Assembly: GCA_014654775.1 (NCBI GenBank)
Contig: JACVZW010000073.1
Coordinates: 124,001 to 188,000, forward strand
DNA: 64,000 nt
Source: Paracoccaceae bacterium
GTDB lineage: Bacteria > Pseudomonadota > Alphaproteobacteria > Rhodobacterales > Rhodobacteraceae
Reading direction: 5' to 3'
Part shown: piece after piece, positions 45,978-53,779 of the stretch
How the letters are laid out: each line of letters opens with the position of its first letter
How positions within the stretch are numbered: the first letter of the stretch is position 1
Position numbers and translations under genes: made by a program
Notes under the pieces: model-generated
Databases searched by the model: none
Told to the model about the DNA's origin: nothing
What the model saw: only the letters and a program-made list of their open reading frames with translations

Positions 45978-48446
45978 ATGTACCTCGTCTTCCGCTGGAT
46001 GTTGCGCCTGTTCACGGGCCTGATCGCGCTGACGCTGGTTGCGCTGGTGATCCTCTACTATTTCCTGTCGCGCTCGCTGCCCGATTACAGCGAGGGCTTC
46101 ACCATCGAGGGCATCACCGCCCCGGTGGAGATCGTGCGCAACAACGACAACGTCCCGCATATCTTCGGGGCGACGGACGAGGATGTCTATTTCGCGCTGG
46201 GCTTTGCCCATGCGCAAGATCGGCTATGGCAGATGACGATGCTGCGCCGCACCGTGCAAGGGCGGCTGTCCGAGGTCTTTGGCGAGCGGACGCTGAAGCT
46301 GGACGAGTTGCTGCGCCGCTATGACCTGTACACCCTCGCCCTGCAATCGGTGGAGGCGCAGGACGAGCCCACGACCCGCGCGCTGGACGCCTATGCGCGG
46401 GGGGTGAATGCGTGGATCACCCAGGTGAACGAGGATGCGCGGGGGCGCGGGGCGCCGGAACTGTTCCTTTTCTCAAATGAAATCGCGGCTTGGCAGCCCG
46501 CCGATTCCATCGCCATCCTAAAGCTGATGGCGCTGCAACTGTCGGGGCAGATCGAGACCGAGGTCCTGCGCGCGCGCGTGTCGCTGATGCTGCCCGAGGC
46601 GCGGCTGCGCGACATCCTGCCGGATGATCCGGGTCAGGGCATCATGGCGCTGCCGGATTATGCCGCCATCGTTCCGGGTGCGCCGGGCGGGATGGAGCCG
46701 ATCCGCCGCGCCTCTGCCGACCCGCTGTCGCCCTTTCCAACCCGCGAATTGGCTGGGGCCTCGAACGCATGGGCGGCGGCCCCGGCAAGAGCGGCTGCGG
46801 GCGGCACGTTGCTGGCCAATGACCCGCATCTGGGCTTCACCGCGCCGACGGTGTGGTATCTGGCGCGGCTGGAACTTGCCACGGGTGGGGTGATCGGCGG
46901 CACGATCCCGGGCATCCCGGCCGTGCTGCTGGGCCGGTCGGAGCGGCTGGGCTGGGGGCTGACCTCCAGCTATCTGGATGATCAGGACCTGTTCATCGAA
47001 GAGGTGAACCCCGAGAACCCGGAACAGTACCGCACGCCCGATGGATGGGCGGACTTCGTCACGCGCCGGTCGATCATCACGGTGAAGGATGCAAGCCCCG
47101 TCACCATCACCCTGCGCTGGACGGAGAACGGGCCGGTGCTGCCCGGGACGCATTACGATCTGGCCTCGATCACGCCGCCGGGGCATGTGGTTTCGCTGTC
47201 TTGGACGGCGCTGAACGGGGCCGACACGTCGATGACGGCGGCGATCCGCACGATGCAGGCGGGCAGCGTGACCGAGGCGATGGAGGCAGGGCGGCTTTAC
47301 ATCGCGCCCGCGCAGAACGTGATGCTGGCCGATCAGCGCGGGATCGCGCTGCAGGTCGTGGGCGCCATGCCTGCGCGGGACCCGGCGCATCAAAGCCAAG
47401 GGCGGATGCCATCGCCCGGTTGGATCGCCGCGAACCGCTGGCAGGGCATCCTGCCCTACGAGACGAACCCGCGTGAGATGAACCCGGTTTCGGGCCTGCT
47501 TGGCAATACCAACAACAAGACGGTGGACCGGCCCTTCCCCGAACATGTCAGCTTTGACTGGGGTGACACGCAGCGCATTCAGCGCTGGCTGACGCTGATG
47601 AAGGCGCGCGAGGTGCACACGCGCGAAAGCTTTATCGAGGCGCAGTTGGATACCGTGAGCTTTACGGCGCGGTCCCTTCTGCCGCTGATCGGGGCGGATT
47701 TGTGGTTCACGGGCGAGGCTGCGCCCGAGGGCACGCCGGAACGGCTGCGCCAGCGCGCGCTGGAAATCCTTGCCGCATGGAACGGCGAGATGAGCGAGCA
47801 TCTACCCGAGCCGCTGATTTATCAGGCATGGGTGCGGGCCCTGCAAGAGCGGCTGATCCGCGACGAGATGGGGCCGATGGCCGATGAATTCACCCATATC
47901 CAGCCGCTGTTTCTGGAGCGGGTTTTCCGCAACGTGGACGGGGCGAGCGTCTGGTGCGACGTGGTGCAGTCGGCGGCGGTGGAAAGCTGCACGGATCTGG
48001 CGCGGATCGCGCTGGATGAGGCGCTGCTGGAGTTGGTCGAGACCTATGGGCCCAACCCCGAAAGCTGGCGTTGGGGGGATGCGCATCAGGCCACGCATGA
48101 CCATCCGGTGCTGGGGAACCTGCCGCTCCTGCGCTATTTCGTGAACATCCGTCAGTCGACCAGCGGGGATGACCACACCCTTCTGCGCGGCAAGACCAAG
48201 GGCGAGGGGCCGGAACCCTTCCTCAACGTGCACGGTGCGGGCTATCGCGGGGTCTATGATTTCGCTGACCCGGATTCGTCGGTCTTTATCTCTTCGACCG
48301 GGCAGTCGGGGCATCCGCTGAGCCGGTTCTACGATGATCTGGGAGAGCTGTGGCGGCGCGGGGAATATGTGCCCATGTCGCTGGACCCGGATCTGGCCCG
48401 GGCGGCGGCGGTCGGGGTGACAGTGCTGACCCCGGCGACCGAATAA
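45978..48446 (+). CDS. Penicillin acylase family amidase
   Basis: An 822-residue N-terminal-nucleophile hydrolase precursor. The N-terminus has a membrane/signal segment (FTGLIALTLVALVILYYFL). The alpha chain continues to the maturation site ELAGA|SNAWAAAP, where Ser262 becomes the nucleophile of the beta chain after autoproteolysis; the LLANDPHLGFTAPTVWYLA segment follows, and NNKTVDRPFPEH and DHTLLRGKTKGEGPE lie in the beta chain. Family members hydrolyse penicillins, acyl-homoserine lactones or other N-acyl compounds; the substrate is unresolved. An orphan LuxR-type receptor elsewhere in the window is not adjacent and gives no real support for quorum quenching. Confidence 0.92.
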   Translation: MYLVFRWMLRLFTGLIALTLVALVILYYFLSRSLPDYSEGFTIEGITAPVEIVRNNDNVPHIFGATDEDVYFALGFAHAQDRLWQMTMLRRTVQGRLSEVFGERTLKLDELLRRYDLYTLALQSVEAQDEPTTRALDAYARGVNAWITQVNEDARGRGAPELFLFSNEIAAWQPADSIAILKLMALQLSGQIETEVLRARVSLMLPEARLRDILPDDPGQGIMALPDYAAIVPGAPGGMEPIRRASADPLSPFPTRELAGASNAWAAAPARAAAGGTLLANDPHLGFTAPTVWYLARLELATGGVIGGTIPGIPAVLLGRSERLGWGLTSSYLDDQDLFIEEVNPENPEQYRTPDGWADFVTRRSIITVKDASPVTITLRWTENGPVLPGTHYDLASITPPGHVVSLSWTALNGADTSMTAAIRTMQAGSVTEAMEAGRLYIAPAQNVMLADQRGIALQVVGAMPARDPAHQSQGRMPSPGWIAANRWQGILPYETNPREMNPVSGLLGNTNNKTVDRPFPEHVSFDWGDTQRIQRWLTLMKAREVHTRESFIEAQLDTVSFTARSLLPLIGADLWFTGEAAPEGTPERLRQRALEILAAWNGEMSEHLPEPLIYQAWVRALQERLIRDEMGPMADEFTHIQPLFLERVFRNVDGASVWCDVVQSAAVESCTDLARIALDEALLELVETYGPNPESWRWGDAHQATHDHPVLGNLPLLRYFVNIRQSTSGDDHTLLRGKTKGEGPEPFLNVHGAGYRGVYDFADPDSSVFISSTGQSGHPLSRFYDDLGELWRRGEYVPMSLDPDLARAAAVGVTVLTPATE

Positions 48447-48570
48447 GGTCCGATCCCCGCGACACGGCTGCCCGGGGACGGCCTCTGCCGCCGCGCGCCC
48501 TTGACCTTTGCCCCCTGCGCAACACCATTGCGCAATAAAATTACGCGACGGCAGGGATCAAGGAAAAAAG

Positions 48571-49392
48571 ATGACCGGTGCATTCGACCCATGGGTGGGT
48601 CGGGTCGAAGAGGCCCGTGACAGGATCAGCGCGCGGCAGGCGCGGCAGATGGCGGCCACGCTTGGGGTGCAGATAGAGGCGACGGAGGGGGCGATGCTGC
48701 CTCCGCTCTGGCACTGGATGGGCTGGACGCCCGAGGCACCGATGGCCGAGCTTGGAACTGACGGGCATCCCGCGCGCGGCGGGTTCCTGCCGCCTGTGCC
48801 GCTGGAACGGCGGATGTGGGCGGGCGGACGCCTGCGCTTTCACGCGCCGCTGCGGATCGGGGAAGAGATGTTCCGCCGGTCGGAGATTACGAAGGTTTCG
48901 GAAAAGACGGGAAATACGGGAAGTATGGTCTTTGTCACCGTGCGGCATGACGTGCATGGCGCGGCGGGATTGGCCATCGAGGAAGAGCAGGACATCGTCT
49001 TTATCGCGATGCCGGATCGGTTCACCCCACCCCCGCCGGTGGCCGCCCCCGCGCCGGATTGGCGCGAGGATGTGGCGGTGGATGAGGTGCGGCTGTTCCG
49101 CTTTTCCGCGCTGACCTTCAACGCGCATCGCATCCATTTCGACCTGCCCTATGCGACCGGGGTCGAGAAGTACCCGGGGCTGGTGGTGCATGGCCCGCTG
49201 CAGGCGATGCTGCTGATGGAGGCGGGGCGCGCACGGCACGGCGGCGGGGTACCCGCGGGATACAAGTTCCGCGGGGTGCGACCCGCCTTTCATTTCGACG
49301 CGCTGTCCCTGCAGGGGCTGGGCAACGGGCTGGCGACGGTGAACGGGGATGGGTTGGTCTGCATGCAGGCCGAAATGGCGTGGGAGGGCTGA
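48571..49392 (+). CDS. MaoC-like hydratase, probable mesaconyl-C4-CoA hydratase (Meh)
   Basis: A 273-residue double hot-dog hydratase of the FAS1-like/MaoC dehydratase family. The first half is degenerate (PPLWHWMGWTPEAP); the second carries the catalytic region RFSALTFNAHRIHFDLPYAT and YPGLVVHGPLQAMLL, where the N-x-H and D-like residues of MaoC enzymes are expected. Paired with a family III CoA transferase two bases downstream, it resembles the Meh/Mct pair of the 3-hydroxypropionate cycle: 3-methylfumaryl-CoA hydratase giving citramalyl-CoA. The ATG follows AAGGAAAAAAG. Assignment is by analogy. Confidence 0.75.
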   Translation: MTGAFDPWVGRVEEARDRISARQARQMAATLGVQIEATEGAMLPPLWHWMGWTPEAPMAELGTDGHPARGGFLPPVPLERRMWAGGRLRFHAPLRIGEEMFRRSEITKVSEKTGNTGSMVFVTVRHDVHGAAGLAIEEEQDIVFIAMPDRFTPPPPVAAPAPDWREDVAVDEVRLFRFSALTFNAHRIHFDLPYATGVEKYPGLVVHGPLQAMLLMEAGRARHGGGVPAGYKFRGVRPAFHFDALSLQGLGNGLATVNGDGLVCMQAEMAWEG

Positions 49393-49394
49393 CG

Positions 49395-50630
49395 ATGGCG
49401 GGCGTGCTGGCAGGGATGCGGGTGGTGGAGGGTTCGGCCTTTGTGGCGGTGCCTTTGGCGGGGATGACGCTGGCGCAGATGGGGGCGGATGTGATCCGCT
49501 TTGATCGGCCGCAGGGGGGCTTGGACGCCCATCGCTGGCCGGTGACGCGGGACGGGACCAGCCTGTTCTGGGCGGGCCTGAACAAGGGCAAGCGGTCGCT
49601 GGCGGTGGATATGGCCCGCCCCGAGGGGCAGGAGATCATCACCGATCTGATCTGCGCGCCGGGGCCGGATGCGGGTTTGTTCCTGACCAATCTGCGGGTG
49701 CGGGGCTGGATGGATTACCCCGCGCTTCAGGCCCGGCGGGAAGACCTGATCATGGTCAGCCTGACCGGCACGCGTCGGGGGGAGCCTGCGGTGGATTACA
49801 CGGTGAACCCCAGCTTGGGCTTTCCGATGGCGACGGGGGCCGAAGGATCGGCGGAGCCCGTGGCGCATGTGCTGCCGGCATGGGATTGCATCGCGGGCGG
49901 CATGGTGGTGAACGCCCTTCTGGCGGCAGAGCGGCACCGGCTGCGCACAGGGCGCGGTCAATTGGCGGAACTGGCGCTGAAGGATGTGGCGGCGGCGATG
50001 CTGGCCAATCTGGGGATCGTGGGCGAGGTCGTGGCCAATGGCGTGGACCGGCCCAAAGCGGGCAACAGCCTGTATGGCGCCTATGGGCAGGACTTCGTGC
50101 TGGCCTGCGGGCGGCGCGTGATGGTGATCGGGTTGACCGACCGGCAGTGGCGCGGGTTGGTCAAGGTGCTGGGTCTGGCGCAGGCGGTGGCTGATCTGGG
50201 CCAGCGGATGGCACTGGACCTGTCGCAGGAAGGTGACCGCTGGCTGGCACGCAAAGAGATCACGGCGCTGTTCGCACCGTGGTTCGCGGCGCGGCGGCTG
50301 GACGAGGTGGGGCCGCTGTTCGACGGGGCGGGGCTGACCTGGTCGGTCTTCCGCAGCTTTGCCGAAGCGGTGCATGAGGACCCGGATCTGTCGCCCGACA
50401 ACCCGATGGTGTCGATGATCCACCAGCCCGGCGTGGGCATGCTGCCCGTGCCGGGATCGCCCGTGACCTTTTCCGATCTGGCGCGGATGGGCCCGGCCCC
50501 CGCGCCGGTGCTTGGCGAACACACCGAAGAGATTCTTGGTGATGTGTTGGGGCTCGGGTCCGGGCAGATCGGCAAACTGATGGACACGGGCGTGGTGTCG
50601 CAGGGGATCGCGCCGAAGCGGGCGGCCTGA
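49395..50630 (+). CDS. Family III CoA transferase, probable mesaconyl-CoA isomerase (Mct)
   Basis: A 411-residue CaiB/BaiF-type CoA transferase. The N-terminal LAGMRVVEGSAFVAVPLAG and the ADVIRFDRPQGG segment are typical; the catalytic aspartate is most likely Asp164 in VLPAWDCIAGGM, consistent with Mct (2-methylfumaryl-CoA isomerase), which moves CoA between the two carboxyls of mesaconate. Length and pairing with a MaoC-like hydratase two bases upstream support this. I chose the ATG starting MAGVLAGMRV; an earlier in-frame start overlaps the hydratase gene. The exact substrate remains inferred. Confidence 0.75.
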   Translation: MAGVLAGMRVVEGSAFVAVPLAGMTLAQMGADVIRFDRPQGGLDAHRWPVTRDGTSLFWAGLNKGKRSLAVDMARPEGQEIITDLICAPGPDAGLFLTNLRVRGWMDYPALQARREDLIMVSLTGTRRGEPAVDYTVNPSLGFPMATGAEGSAEPVAHVLPAWDCIAGGMVVNALLAAERHRLRTGRGQLAELALKDVAAAMLANLGIVGEVVANGVDRPKAGNSLYGAYGQDFVLACGRRVMVIGLTDRQWRGLVKVLGLAQAVADLGQRMALDLSQEGDRWLARKEITALFAPWFAARRLDEVGPLFDGAGLTWSVFRSFAEAVHEDPDLSPDNPMVSMIHQPGVGMLPVPGSPVTFSDLARMGPAPAPVLGEHTEEILGDVLGLGSGQIGKLMDTGVVSQGIAPKRAA

Positions 50631-50645
50631 CCCCCTGCGACGGCC

Positions 50646-51485
50646 TTAGGCAAGGGCCGCGGCAACCGTGTCAGCCATGGACGTGGTCGGGCGGCCTATC
50701 AGGCGCGACAGTGTGCGGCTGTCATCGAAAAGCGCGCCCTGCCCTGCCTGCACATCGCTGTCGGCAAGGACATGGGCGAAGCCTTCGGGAAGGCCGAAAG
50801 ACTGCAGGATGCCCGCATAGGTGGCGGGCGGCAGGTCGTTATAGGGGATCACCTTGCCCGTCTGGCGCGACACCTCGGCGGCGAGGTCGGCATAGCTGTA
50901 GCCCGTGTCGCCGGCGAGTTCGTAGGTTTTTCCCTCATGCCCCTGCCCTGCGGCCGTGGTGGCGATGGCTTCGGCATAATCGGCCCGCGCGGCGGCAGAA
51001 AAGCGGCCCTCCCCTGCGGACCCGATCAGCGCGCCCGCTGCGATGGCCCCGGCGAGGCTACCGGTATGGTTTTCGGTGTACCAGCCGTTGCGCAGGATCG
51101 TGAAGGCAAGGCCCGACGCACGGATCGCCTCTTCCGTCGCCTTGTGATCGGCGGCAAGCAGCATGGGCGAGGTGTCGGCCCGCAAGAGCGAGGTGTAGAG
51201 GATACGCCCCACCCCTGCGGCCTTGGCCGCCGCGATGACATTGCGGTGCTGGCCCACCCGGTCGTCGAAATCGTTGGAGGAGATGAGGACCAGCGTCGTC
51301 ACCCCGGCCAATGCGGGGGCAAGGGTTGCGGAGTTCTTGTAATCGAAAGCGCGGGCTTCGGTGCCAAGATCGGCGGCTTTGGCCGGATCGCGCACCAGTG
51401 CGACGGGCGCGTGGCCCCGCGCCTTTAGGGCGGTGATGGCAAGGCGGCCAAGCTGGCCGGTGGCTCCGGTAAGGGCGAGGGTCAT
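50646..51485 (-). CDS. NmrA-like NAD(P)H quinone oxidoreductase (QorB type)
   Basis: A 279-residue atypical short-chain dehydrogenase of the NmrA-like/QOR2 group, thought to reduce quinones with NADPH. The cofactor motif GATGQLGRLAITAL opens the protein; further markers are RILYTSLLRADTSP and FTILRNGWYTENHTGS, with the characteristic asparagine/tyrosine context in place of the usual YxxxK. It faces a divergent HxlR regulator gene across a 101-base intergenic region with repeated half-sites, the arrangement known for qor2/qorR pairs that respond to reactive quinones or oxidants. Confidence 0.9.
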   Translation of the reverse strand: MTLALTGATGQLGRLAITALKARGHAPVALVRDPAKAADLGTEARAFDYKNSATLAPALAGVTTLVLISSNDFDDRVGQHRNVIAAAKAAGVGRILYTSLLRADTSPMLLAADHKATEEAIRASGLAFTILRNGWYTENHTGSLAGAIAAGALIGSAGEGRFSAAARADYAEAIATTAAGQGHEGKTYELAGDTGYSYADLAAEVSRQTGKVIPYNDLPPATYAGILQSFGLPEGFAHVLADSDVQAGQGALFDDSRTLSRLIGRPTTSMADTVAAALA

Positions 51486-51527
51486 GTGAGGCTCCTGTTC
51501 TGGTTGCCCGGCAGAGATGGCGCCTTT

Positions 51528-51563
51528 ACTTACTAAACGGAAGTACGTACATTTTTGTAAGTA
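51528..51563. promoter_or_regulatory. Operator-like repeats between qorB-type and hxlR genes
   Basis: Inverted half-sites ACTTAC (51528-51533) and GTAAGT (51557-51562) flank two more related elements, AAGTAC and GTAC (51541-51550). The AT-rich stretch contrasts with its surroundings and lies between the two divergent start codons. It is likely the binding region of the HxlR regulator and the shared promoter zone. Confidence 0.55.
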
Positions 51564-51586
51564 TCAACTTTTTTCGGATTGCCGCG

Positions 51587-51961
51587 ATGAAGGACCTTCC
51601 CCCCCCACCCGGGGATCTTGCGCCGAACGTTCTGCACCCGCTGTGCCCGTCACGGCAGGTGTTGCAGATGCTGACCAGCCGCTGGGGCGCGCTGATCCTT
51701 GTGGCGCTGGCGGGGCGCACATTGCGCTTTTCGCAGCTGCGGCGGGAGTTGGGGGATGTCAGCGAACGGATGCTGGCCCAGACCCTGCAAGGGCTAGAGG
51801 CGCATGGCATGGTCCGGCGGGTGGCCCATGACGTGGTGCCGCCCCATGTGGAGTATTCCCTGACCTTGATCGGGGACGAGGCGGCGGGTCTGGTGCGCGG
51901 TCTTGCCGGATGGGTGGAGCGGCGACTCCCGGACATCCTGTCGGTGGCATCGCAGCGGTGA
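51587..51961 (+). CDS. HxlR-family redox-type regulator
   Basis: A 124-residue winged-helix regulator of the HxlR family: a cysteine near the N-terminus (HPLCPSRQVLQ), helices LTSRWGALILVALAGRTLRF and SQLRRELGDVSERMLAQTLQ, and the wing HDVVPPHVEYSLT. HxlR proteins such as QorR, YodB and HypR sense quinones or disulfide stress through a conserved N-terminal cysteine; Cys19 fits that position. It is divergent from a QorB-type reductase it probably represses. Confidence 0.92.
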   Translation: MKDLPPPPGDLAPNVLHPLCPSRQVLQMLTSRWGALILVALAGRTLRFSQLRRELGDVSERMLAQTLQGLEAHGMVRRVAHDVVPPHVEYSLTLIGDEAAGLVRGLAGWVERRLPDILSVASQR

Positions 51962-51968
51962 CGTCGGA

Positions 51969-52017
51969 CCGGGGGCCAGCCCCCGGACCCCCGGAGTATT
52001 TCTTGCCAAGATGAAAG
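51969..52017. repeat. Composite intergenic repeat, copy C (diverged)
   Basis: Perfect hairpin CCGGGGGC-CA-GCCCCCGG followed by CCCCCGGAGTATTTC and CTTGCCAAGATGAAAG. It shares the CCCCCG-x-x-G-x-TATTT ... AGATGAA pattern with copies A and B but has a different middle and a shorter spacer. It lies in the convergent region between hxlR and hflX. Confidence 0.75.
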
Positions 52018-52033
52018 GGGGCAGGCAGCGCGA

Positions 52034-53290
52034 TCAGCCGAGGTCGCGATAGCGCTTTTCCTGCCGCGCCGTCCAGCGGACGGTTACGGCAAAGCCCGTG
52101 TCGGTGGGGGTTTCCGAAAGGACCACGCCTTCGGCATGCAGCCAAGCGCGGCGGCGGCCATCCGTGAAGGGGACGGCGAGAAGGCGTTCAGTCTTTTCCT
52201 CGTCGAAGGCGGCGGAAATGGCGTCGAGAAGGCGCGGGATGCCCTCTCCCGTCAGGGCCGATACGGGAAAGACACCCTCGCGCGTGGCGGCCTGCACCGT
52301 CAGCGCCTCGCGCTGGCTGGCATCGACGAGGTCGAGCTTGTTCCAGATTTCGAATTGCGCAGTGGCGGGGCCGACGCCGAGGGATTGCAGGATCTCGGCC
52401 ACGTCGGCGGCCTGTTCGTTCGTTTCCGGATGCGCGATGTCCCGGACATGGAGGATGAGATCGGCCTCCAGCACCTCTTCCAGCGTGGCGCGGAAGGCGG
52501 CGACAAGCTGGGTGGGCAAGTCCGAGATGAAGCCCACGGTGTCGGACAGGATGATCTTGCGCCCCGAGGGCAGCGTGATGCCCCGCATCGTCGGGTCGAG
52601 CGTGGCGAAAAGCATGTCCTTGGCCAGAACCTCGGCCCCGGTGGCGCGGTTGAAAAGCGTGCTCTTGCCTGCGTTCGTATAGCCCACCAGCGCCACGATG
52701 GGAAACGGCACCTTGCGACGGGCGGCACGGTGCAACTCGCGCGTCTTGACCACCTTGTCGAGTTGCCGTTTCAGGCGGATCACCTGATCGTCGATGGCGC
52801 GGCGGTCGCTTTCGATCTGCGTCTCGCCGGGGCCGCCGACGAAGCCGAAGCCGCCCCTCTGGCGTTCGAGGTGGGTCCATGCCCGCACAAGCCGAGAGCG
52901 TTGATAGCTGAGCGCGGCCAGTTCCACCTGCAGCACGCCTTCGCGGGTTCGGGCGCGGTCGGCGAAAATCTCAAGAATGAGGGAGGTGCGGTCGAGCAGC
53001 TTCAACCCCCATTCCTTTTCGAGGTTGCGCTGCTGGATGGGCGAGACGGGGCCGTCGACAAGGACCAGTTCGACCTTCGACTCGGCGAATTTCGCTTTCA
53101 GTTCCGCCACCTTGCCCGAGCCGAACAGCATGCCGGGATGGACACGCGGCAGGCGCACCACCTCGGCCCCCAGAACATCGAGATCGGGCAGAGCAGCGGC
53201 AAGGCTGACCGCCTCGGCCAGTCCGTGTTCGGGCAGGCGCCGCCGACCATCCTGCCGGATGTCGGGATGCAGCACATAGGCGCGAGTCAC
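52034..53290 (-). CDS. hflX: GTPase HflX
   Basis: Ribosome-associated GTPase that splits stalled ribosomes. The 418-residue form has the HflX N-terminal domain (AEVVRLPRVHPGMLFGSGKV and LVDGPVSPIQQRNLEKE), the coiled-coil segment TREGVLQVELAALSYQRSRL with GGFGFVGGPGETQIE, and a GTPase domain with P-loop VGYTNAGKSTLFNR and switch II LSDTVGFISDLP. The listed GTG start has no ribosome-binding site. A CTG 29 codons upstream overlaps the hfq stop (CTGA) and follows AAGGCGAAGA, so the real start may lie there. Confidence 0.95.
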   Translation of the reverse strand: MTRAYVLHPDIRQDGRRRLPEHGLAEAVSLAAALPDLDVLGAEVVRLPRVHPGMLFGSGKVAELKAKFAESKVELVLVDGPVSPIQQRNLEKEWGLKLLDRTSLILEIFADRARTREGVLQVELAALSYQRSRLVRAWTHLERQRGGFGFVGGPGETQIESDRRAIDDQVIRLKRQLDKVVKTRELHRAARRKVPFPIVALVGYTNAGKSTLFNRATGAEVLAKDMLFATLDPTMRGITLPSGRKIILSDTVGFISDLPTQLVAAFRATLEEVLEADLILHVRDIAHPETNEQAADVAEILQSLGVGPATAQFEIWNKLDLVDASQREALTVQAATREGVFPVSALTGEGIPRLLDAISAAFDEEKTERLLAVPFTDGRRRAWLHAEGVVLSETPTDTGFAVTVRWTARQEKRYRDLG

Positions 53291-53373
53291 GGGAATCGCG
53301 GTGGAACGGTCGCGCGAGTCCCGCCCCTTCAGCAGGGGGAGATCGGCATCATCCTCTTCCGGTAGCTCGGAAA

Positions 53374-53607
53374 TCAGTCTTCGCCTTCATAAAGATTGAT
53401 CGGCGCGCCCGGCATGATGGTGGAGATCGCATGCTTATAGACAAGCTGCGACTGGCCATCGCGGCGCAGGAGAACGCAGAAATTGTCGAACCAGGTGATC
53501 ACACCCTGCAACTTGACGCCGTTGATCAGGAAAATCGTGACGGGAACTTTTGCCTTCCGCACGTGATTGAGAAAAGCATCCTGCAAATTCTGTTTGTCGC
53601 CGGCCAT
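53374..53607 (-). CDS. hfq: RNA chaperone Hfq
   Basis: Hexameric Sm-like RNA chaperone that anneals small RNAs to target mRNAs. The 77-residue protein contains Sm1 ([20 protein letters not shown]), the FDNFCVLL strand, and the [10 protein letters not shown] Sm2 motif. It lacks the long unstructured tail of gammaproteobacterial Hfq, as usual in alphaproteobacteria. It lies upstream of hflX, a classical hfq-hflX order; the intervening 83 bases may include the true hflX start. Confidence 0.98.
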   Translation of the reverse strand: MAGDKQNLQDAFLNHVRKAKVPVTIFLINGVKLQGVITWFDNFCVLLRRDGQSQLVYKHAISTIMPGAPINLYEGED

Positions 53608-53779
53608 TTTTTGACTTTGCCTTTGTTATGGTCTTGTTCGCGCGGCCGGATTTCCCGCTCCCTCGATCGGGAAAAGTTCCGGCTGGGAAAGTATGTAACG
53701 GGATGCAGACAGTTTCCAGCCCAAAAACAGGGTTCTGGCCACCTGTTACCACCCTGTCACGGGCGACAACCGACCTGGA

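Noticed and set aside
45978-48446. Quorum-quenching acylase linked to the LuxR-type receptor.
   Set aside because: The two genes are 20 kb apart and the acylase family is too broad for substrate assignment from sequence alone.
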